64,000 nt of DNA, taken from the NCBI RefSeq assembly GCF_000375345.1, contig NZ_AQXD01000001.1, positions 698,600 to 762,599 on the forward strand, read 5' to 3'. Made by a program: the position numbers and the translations under genes. Of the stretch, positions 58,785 to 64,000 are shown piece after piece (positions within the stretch are counted from its first letter, which is position 1; each line of letters opens with the position of its first letter). Under the pieces are notes generated by a model. The model saw only the letters and a list, made by a program, of their open reading frames with translations. It searched no databases and had not been told where the DNA came from. The DNA comes from Wohlfahrtiimonas chitiniclastica DSM 18708. GTDB lineage: Bacteria > Pseudomonadota > Gammaproteobacteria > Cardiobacteriales > Wohlfahrtiimonadaceae.

Positions 58785-60074
58785 TCATGGGGTACAGGCA
58801 ATTTCTTTAGAAGATTCAAAGACCTCTCGATCAAACTCTCCCTGAGCATGCGCAAGAATGATGCTCGCATAAATGTTCCCCATGACATTCACAATGACGC
58901 GCGTGATGGCATAAAAATAATCTAAACTGAAGAAAATGAGCGCCGCCTCTTTCGGCAAACCCACTAAGTCAAAGAGCATCAATAATGACACCAGCGCCCC
59001 ACCGAGCACACCGGGATTGCCAAGAGAGGCAATCGTTGCATAGATGCCAAGCATCACATAAAAGCTCAGCGTCATCTCTAAATTTGCACAATGCGCCACC
59101 GCAATCACAATGATCACGTTTGTGATGGGTCCACCATTGGTATTAAGGGAGTTGCCAAGGGGCAAAACAAAATTGGTCACCTTTTTACTGACGCCTAGAT
59201 GACGACTGCTGTCCATCGCTAAAGGCAGTGATAACGCCGTTGAGGTGATGCTGCCGGCAAAGATCATCACGCGGGCAGATTTTTTCAGTAAAATGGCAGG
59301 ACTTAAACGGTAGCGCAGACAAATAAAGAGTGTATAGAGCAGAAAAAAGAGCACATTCAATGCAGTGATGTAAACCAGCACCATTCCAAGAGTTTTGAGT
59401 GTGCCAAGCCCATGAATCACAATGGTGGATGAGACAATGCCAAACACAGCAATCGGTGCCACTTTCATAATTAGAGAGATCATTTTGAGCACCACACTTC
59501 TAAAAGCTAACGTGACATTTAACAGCGCTTCTACATTCGGTGTCACATCACGCAATAGATTGATGCATGCACCAAACAGACATGAAAATACGATGATCTG
59601 TAAAATCGACGGCTGCGTAAATGCTGTAAAAACATTGTTTGGGAAAAAGCCCAAAACAATCTCTTGAATGGTTAACGATGCCATGTGCGAAGCTTTCACA
59701 GCTTTAACCACCTCAACATCAAATTGAAATGGTAATAGTGTGCTGATCAAAATGGCCAACGTCGCTGACAATGCTGTGGCCATAAAAAAGAGCCACAAAG
59801 TTTGAATTCCTAAGCGCTTAAACTCCTCTAAATGCACGGAGGAGACGGACATCACCACAGAGCCAAAAATCAAAAACGGCACACACATGTACATCAAATT
59901 CATGAAGATCTGCCCTAACATGTGCAAATAGCCGGCGGACTGCAATACGCATTCTGTCCATCGTGGCGAGGTGTTCTTGAGGCTCAAAAGCCCCACGCCG
60001 ATGATGATGCCGAGCACTAAACCCAACAATATTTTGCCAGATGCAGTGGTTAAAAACCGTCTAAATTTGCACAT
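58785..60074 (-). CDS. DAACS-family dicarboxylate/amino acid:cation symporter (second copy)
   Basis: A 429-aa SLC1-like transporter with the family serine loop STALSLPLAMDSSRHLG near 275 and VLPLGNSLNTNGGPITN near 305. It is clearly distinct from the copy at 20-21 kb: here the NTNGGP motif is intact. Substrates are likely glutamate/aspartate or C4-dicarboxylates. It is monocistronic, starting 82 bases after the ppnN stop. Confidence 0.87.
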   Translation of the reverse strand: MCKFRRFLTTASGKILLGLVLGIIIGVGLLSLKNTSPRWTECVLQSAGYLHMLGQIFMNLMYMCVPFLIFGSVVMSVSSVHLEEFKRLGIQTLWLFFMATALSATLAILISTLLPFQFDVEVVKAVKASHMASLTIQEIVLGFFPNNVFTAFTQPSILQIIVFSCLFGACINLLRDVTPNVEALLNVTLAFRSVVLKMISLIMKVAPIAVFGIVSSTIVIHGLGTLKTLGMVLVYITALNVLFFLLYTLFICLRYRLSPAILLKKSARVMIFAGSITSTALSLPLAMDSSRHLGVSKKVTNFVLPLGNSLNTNGGPITNVIIVIAVAHCANLEMTLSFYVMLGIYATIASLGNPGVLGGALVSLLMLFDLVGLPKEAALIFFSLDYFYAITRVIVNVMGNIYASIILAHAQGEFDREVFESSKEIACTP

Positions 60075-60156
60075 GATTACAGCCTTTGTTCTTTTTTTAT
60101 CAACATTGTGTGTTCAAAGGTGGCGGCGCTTTTGGCGCTCTGTCACTTTTTTTGCG

Positions 60157-61539
60157 TTATTTTATGACTCGATAACATGGTTCATACTGCTCGCCCGGCA
60201 ACTTCATGCGCCCTTGCGCCACAAAATCATTGAGCAATTGATCGATCAAATCCATCAGTTCAGGTGCGCCATGCAGTTCATACGGACCATGTTCAGCAAT
60301 GGCTTTGATGCCCACTTCCTTAATGTTTCCAGCCACAATGCCAGAAAATGCCTGACGAAGCGCCGCGGCCAATTTCTCTTTTGGTTGATCTTTATGAAGG
60401 TTTAAATTCGCCATATTTTCATGGGTGGGATCAAAGGTTTTTTGAAGCTCTGGGGCAATGGCCAGCGACCAGTTAAAGCAATACGCATCATCACGTGCTT
60501 TACGATTTTCACGCACAATCGGCATCATCTCTTTCATCTTTTGGGCCACCAATGTGGCATCCCCAATGATGATTTGATAATACTTTTGTGCCTCACTGCC
60601 TAAACTTTCATGAATGAAGCGATCTAATGTTTCAAAATAAGCGCGGCTCTCAGTGGGGCCTGTCAAAATGATGGGCAACACTTGATCCTGATTCTCTTTC
60701 ATCATCAAGATGCTAAGCACATATAAAAACTCTTCCGCGGTGCCAACACCGCCCGGAAAAATAATTAAACCATGTCCTAAGCGAATGAATGCCTCGATGC
60801 GCTTCTCAATGTCCGGCATGATGATCAATTCATTGACCAATGGATTCGGTGGCTCTGCCGCAATGATCGAAGGCTCGGTAATGCCAATATAACGATTGGC
60901 CTCATGACCTTGTTGCGTGTGCCCAACGGCTGCACCGCGCATCGGCGCTTCCATTGCCCCAGGACCGCAACCAGTACAAATGTCAAAATGACGCAAGCCC
61001 AATTCATGCCCCACATCTCTAGCGTATTGGTATTCCACAGCATTGATGGAATGCCCGCCCCAACACACCATGACATTCGAATCATTCGAGGCTTTTAACG
61101 CTTTGGCATTGCGAAGGGTCATGAAAATGATGTCGGTGGTGATCTTTTGATTGCCATATTTGAAGAATTTTTTCTGATCATAACTGTTGACCACTTCACG
61201 CATGTACAAAATATCTCTGAGCACAGAAAAGAGGTTCGTGCGGATCAAATGGGTCAATTCACCATCCACAAACACCGATTGCGGCGGATTATACAACTCA
61301 AGTTTAATGCCGCGCTCTGTACGCTCAACTTTGGCATCAAAATTTTCATATTTTTGAAAAATTTCATTGGCGTTGTCTGTTTGGCTGCCGGTATTTAACA
61401 CCGCCAACAAACAATTTCTAAATAAGTGATACAACTCACCATCTGAGCGCTTACGCAACAAATCACTTTCCACTTGGGAGAGTAAATCAAGGGAGCCTTT
61501 TGGCGGATAAATATGATAAATATTATTGTGTTCTGTCAT
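60157..61539 (-). CDS. ppnN: Nucleotide 5'-monophosphate nucleosidase (YgdH/PpnN)
   Basis: The 460-aa LOG-type enzyme cleaves the N-glycosidic bond of purine and pyrimidine monophosphates and in E. coli is stimulated by (p)ppGpp. A central lysine-decarboxylase-like LOG domain carries GGHSIN near 170 and the [10 protein letters not shown] motif near 270, flanked by the N- and C-terminal regulatory domains specific to PpnN. The start is three bases after the yaaA stop, so the genes are coupled. Confidence 0.92.
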   Translation of the reverse strand: MTEHNNIYHIYPPKGSLDLLSQVESDLLRKRSDGELYHLFRNCLLAVLNTGSQTDNANEIFQKYENFDAKVERTERGIKLELYNPPQSVFVDGELTHLIRTNLFSVLRDILYMREVVNSYDQKKFFKYGNQKITTDIIFMTLRNAKALKASNDSNVMVCWGGHSINAVEYQYARDVGHELGLRHFDICTGCGPGAMEAPMRGAAVGHTQQGHEANRYIGITEPSIIAAEPPNPLVNELIIMPDIEKRIEAFIRLGHGLIIFPGGVGTAEEFLYVLSILMMKENQDQVLPIILTGPTESRAYFETLDRFIHESLGSEAQKYYQIIIGDATLVAQKMKEMMPIVRENRKARDDAYCFNWSLAIAPELQKTFDPTHENMANLNLHKDQPKEKLAAALRQAFSGIVAGNIKEVGIKAIAEHGPYELHGAPELMDLIDQLLNDFVAQGRMKLPGEQYEPCYRVIK

Positions 61540-61542
61540 GAC

Positions 61543-62316
61543 TTAATCCTTATAAAATAACCATTCTGAAGGATGGTTTTGCGCTGCACCTTTAAAAGCA
61601 TAACCGAGAAGATCAAACGCTTTGAGATCATCAGGCGAGGTGACATTTTGCTCTGCTGCATAACGCACCATCGCACCACGCGCTTTTTTCGCATTAAAAC
61701 TGATGGTTTTGTACTGCCCATTTTTATAATCTTTAAAAATTGGCGTGATCACAGGGACGGTTAATGCTTTGGGATCAACAGCTGAAAAATACTCATGAGA
61801 TGCCAAGTTAATCACTGTCGTGATGCCCTTTTCAGCAATGATTTGATTTAAATAATCCGTGATGCGCGATCCCCAAAACTCATAGAGATTTTTACCACGC
61901 GGATTTGTTAATGCAGTGCCCATTTCTAATCGATACGGCGCAATCCAATCAAGGGATTTAACCGCACCATATAAACCAGACAAAATCATTAAATGGTTTT
62001 GCACATAATCCAATGCTGTGTTTGAGAGATCATAAGCATTCAACGACTCATACGCATCGCCATTGAATAGGAAAATCGCAGGTTTGGCATTGTGCTCCGT
62101 CAGCGGTGTTGTAAAGTTACTGTAACGCTCAGCGTTCAGGAGTGCTAATTTATCAGAGATTTTCATCAAAGATTCGAGCGCTGGCGGCGACAATGGACGC
62201 AATACATCCATCAAGGCTGCACTCTCTTGAATGAAATGTGGCTCACCTTGACCTTGCACAGGCGCAGGGCGCACTTCATCGAGTTTTTTCGCGGGCGACA
62301 ATAAAAATAACAACAT
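61543..62316 (-). CDS. yaaA: Peroxide stress protein YaaA
   Basis: A 257-aa DUF328/UPF0246 protein with the hallmark start LLSPAKKLDE and an ITTVINLASHEYFSA-type middle block. In E. coli YaaA limits free iron during hydrogen peroxide stress and binds DNA. GGAGA lies 5 bases before the ATG. It sits between the PAP2 phosphatase gene (13 bases upstream) and ppnN. Confidence 0.93.
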   Translation of the reverse strand: MLLFLLSPAKKLDEVRPAPVQGQGEPHFIQESAALMDVLRPLSPPALESLMKISDKLALLNAERYSNFTTPLTEHNAKPAIFLFNGDAYESLNAYDLSNTALDYVQNHLMILSGLYGAVKSLDWIAPYRLEMGTALTNPRGKNLYEFWGSRITDYLNQIIAEKGITTVINLASHEYFSAVDPKALTVPVITPIFKDYKNGQYKTISFNAKKARGAMVRYAAEQNVTSPDDLKAFDLLGYAFKGAAQNHPSEWLFYKD

Positions 62317-62329
62317 ACCGTTCTCCTTG

Positions 62330-63109
62330 TTAGGCGCGTTGAATTAAACGCTTAGGCAAATGAGACAATGCTTGATAATAAGGCTGCAATTGAGCAATGC
62401 GGGAGAGTTTTGCATACACTACGCAAATGATGGGCACATAGAGAATGCTCACTAAAACATCGATCGGAAAATGCATGCCAAGGGCTAAGCGGCTGGTGAT
62501 CATCAATGCACTCCAAATGGCAATCACGCCCACGGCAATGTAATCACGAAGGCGCGTCATCGGTAAAATCAAGACAAATAACATGAGCCAGCACACTGCA
62601 AACGCCGCATGCCCGGATGGAAATGAATAACCGGTCTCTTTTGCCCAATGCTTTTTAAGATAAGTCGGCATCTCATCATGCCCAAGGAGCACATCCTCCA
62701 CGATCATCTTGCGATCTGCCCTTGAGGATTCATAAAAACTCTCTAAATCCACATGGTTTTCCACCAAAAATGCCGTATAAGGGCGCGGCTCTTTATAAAA
62801 AGATTTTAAGCCGGTTTTCACAGCTTGTGTACCCACCAGCAAAATAAAGGCTGTGAAAAACACCAACACCCAAGACATTTTTGCGCGCGCAAGCACCGAT
62901 AAAACAGTGGCAAGTACAACGCATGTGATGAAGGCATAGGTCACTGCCGTGCCAGATTGCGTCACTAAAAATAAAAGATGATCCCATGTTGTGTAATGAT
63001 CCTTCATTTGCCAATGCCAACCGCTGATCATCACCCCCACTGCAATGCTGAGTAACCCCAGGGTGAAAATGGTCATGATCGTCAATTTTTTGCGGCTTAA
63101 CTCCAGCAT
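62330..63109 (-). CDS. PAP2-family phosphatase, PgpB-like
   Basis: A 259-aa inner-membrane phosphatase with about six helices. The three PAP2 motifs are complete: Lys102-x6-Arg109-Pro (KSFYKEPRP), PSGH at 164-167, and Ser206-Arg207-x5-His213-x3-Asp217. The layout resembles E. coli PgpB, which dephosphorylates phosphatidylglycerophosphate and undecaprenyl diphosphate. Its promoter region faces that of the uracil permease gene. Confidence 0.85.
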   Translation of the reverse strand: MLELSRKKLTIMTIFTLGLLSIAVGVMISGWHWQMKDHYTTWDHLLFLVTQSGTAVTYAFITCVVLATVLSVLARAKMSWVLVFFTAFILLVGTQAVKTGLKSFYKEPRPYTAFLVENHVDLESFYESSRADRKMIVEDVLLGHDEMPTYLKKHWAKETGYSFPSGHAAFAVCWLMLFVLILPMTRLRDYIAVGVIAIWSALMITSRLALGMHFPIDVLVSILYVPIICVVYAKLSRIAQLQPYYQALSHLPKRLIQRA

Positions 63110-63253
63110 GCGCGTCTTTCCTAAATGATGAGAATGAATCCATCATTATAGCACCAATGGCAATGATTTTTATACGCTGAGCAAGGATTTGAGTGATATA
63201 CTGTGCGGCGATTTTTCTTTCCCCCACCCTATTGATTTATTAAGGAGCGTACT

Positions 63254-64000
63254 GTGCAGTCGATTAAAGACTTCATTGCAGGTGTGCAGATCTTGTTTGT
63301 CGCCTTCGGTGCCATGGTTTTAGTGCCATTACTCACCGGCTTAAACCCTTCAATGGCGCTGTTAGGCGCTGGCCTTGGTACCCTACTCTTTCAAATCGTC
63401 ACCAAACGCAAAGTGCCGATTTTTTTAGGTTCATCCTTTGCCTTCATCGCACCGATCATCTTCTCCCTACAAACTTGGGGCATGGGCGCCACCATGTTTG
63501 GCCTCTTTGCAGCAGGTTTCATGTATTTTGTCTTTGCGTTGATCATTCGTTGGCGCGGCATTGGCTTGGTCAATACGTTGATTCCACCGGTCGTCATTGG
63601 TCCTGTGATCATGGTCATTGGTTTATCGGTTGCCGTGACTGCCACACAAATGGCCATGGGCATCAGCGGTGGTACACCCATCATGAAAGACACATTAGCC
63701 ATCATTTTATCAATCGCGACCTTTACAGTCACAGTATTGATCACCATTTTTGGTAAAGGCTTATTTCGCTTAATCCCAATTTTAGGCGGGATTTTTGCAG
63801 GTTATCTCATTACATTTGTGTTTGATATCACAGGTTTCTCTGCAAGCCTGAATGACGGACAAAACATTTTACACCTTGAGAACTTAATTAATGCGCGTTG
63901 GTTTGCAGTGCCTCAATTACATGCCCCTGAAGTCAATTGGCTTGCAGCCCTCTTTATGTTACCCGTTGCCATTGCCCCTGCCATTGAGCACATCGGCGGC
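63254..64000 (+). CDS. uraA: Uracil permease (NCS2), 3' end outside the window
   Basis: An open frame of 249 codons runs to the last base. It encodes six to seven helices of an NCS2 nucleobase:cation symporter. UraA-like blocks include QILFVAFGAMVLVPLLTGLNP (first helix, quoted in part), FLGSSFAFIAP with the substrate-site region, LIPPVVIGPVIMVIGLS, and a final AIAPAIEHIGG containing the conserved proton-coupling glutamate. The start is a GTG with AAGGAG 6 to 7 bases upstream; no ATG fits. Uracil import is likely; xanthine or urate cannot be excluded. Confidence 0.85.
   Translation, partial: MQSIKDFIAGVQILFVAFGAMVLVPLLTGLNPSMALLGAGLGTLLFQIVTKRKVPIFLGSSFAFIAPIIFSLQTWGMGATMFGLFAAGFMYFVFALIIRWRGIGLVNTLIPPVVIGPVIMVIGLSVAVTATQMAMGISGGTPIMKDTLAIILSIATFTVTVLITIFGKGLFRLIPILGGIFAGYLITFVFDITGFSASLNDGQNILHLENLINARWFAVPQLHAPEVNWLAALFMLPVAIAPAIEHIGG

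Noticed and set aside
60115-60156. GC-rich stretch before a T run between ppnN and the DAACS gene as a terminator
   Set aside because: The repeated GGCGCT units are mainly direct repeats, and the only stem is about four bases, too weak to call.

Overview
This 64 kb window looks like ordinary chromosome from a gammaproteobacterium of moderate GC (mid-40s percent by eye, not counted). The pointers are an E. coli-type GshA, RNase T, ErpA, PpnN, YaaA, HolC, LptF/LptG and a Zn-type HemB, together with a full-length SMC rather than MukB. A member of the Cardiobacteriales (Wohlfahrtiimonas/Ignatzschineria-like) would fit, but that is a low-confidence inference. I see no tRNA, rRNA, insertion sequence, prophage, integron, CRISPR array or attachment site. 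Coding density is very high: no gene-free stretch exceeds about 180 bases, so there is no gap over 300 bases to describe.

Layout. 1-10.2 kb is an envelope and transport block: an XpaC-like protein, an unrecognised membrane protein overlapping a Na/Pi cotransporter, two FUSC-type membrane proteins flanking an alpha-helical exported protein of unknown function, and a SotB-like efflux permease. 10.2-17.9 kb is central metabolism: a butanediol dehydrogenase-like enzyme, FumC, a very large fused FAD/Fe-S oxidoreductase and a DASS dicarboxylate symporter. 18-24.1 kb holds a symporter-aroC-hemB operon, lysC, an SDR enzyme and a Nudix hydrolase. 24.2-28.3 kb is a co-directional run erpA, SPFH protein, NfeD protein, DUF2868 membrane protein and DUF3482 GTPase. 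28.4-31.7 kb has PepD and an MscS-like protein. 31.7-39 kb has tgt-lptF-lptG, divergent holC, and smc.

39-43.5 kb carries a small membrane protein, a CyuA-type cysteine desulfidase divergent from a CstA-family transporter, and a MetR-like regulator. 43.5-53.4 kb carries Prc protease, SerC, a clpP-clpX-rnt-gshA run, TerC and a purine-type permease. 53.5-58.7 kb has an RND efflux pair without an outer-membrane factor, a PmtA-like methyltransferase and a SlyB-like lipoprotein. 58.8-64 kb has a second DAACS symporter, a PAP2 phosphatase-yaaA-ppnN operon, and the start of a uracil permease cut by the window end.

The genes mostly serve transport, envelope maintenance, amino-acid and tetrapyrrole synthesis, and protein quality control. 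The most interesting parts are the SPFH/NfeD/DUF2868/GTPase run, the single-chain protein combining NfnB/GltD-like and NfnA/PyrK-like halves, the two-FUSC locus with a perfect dyad in its divergent promoter region, the cysteine desulfidase/CstA/MetR-like neighbourhood, and the repeated convergent gene pairs whose stop codons touch without a hairpin terminator.
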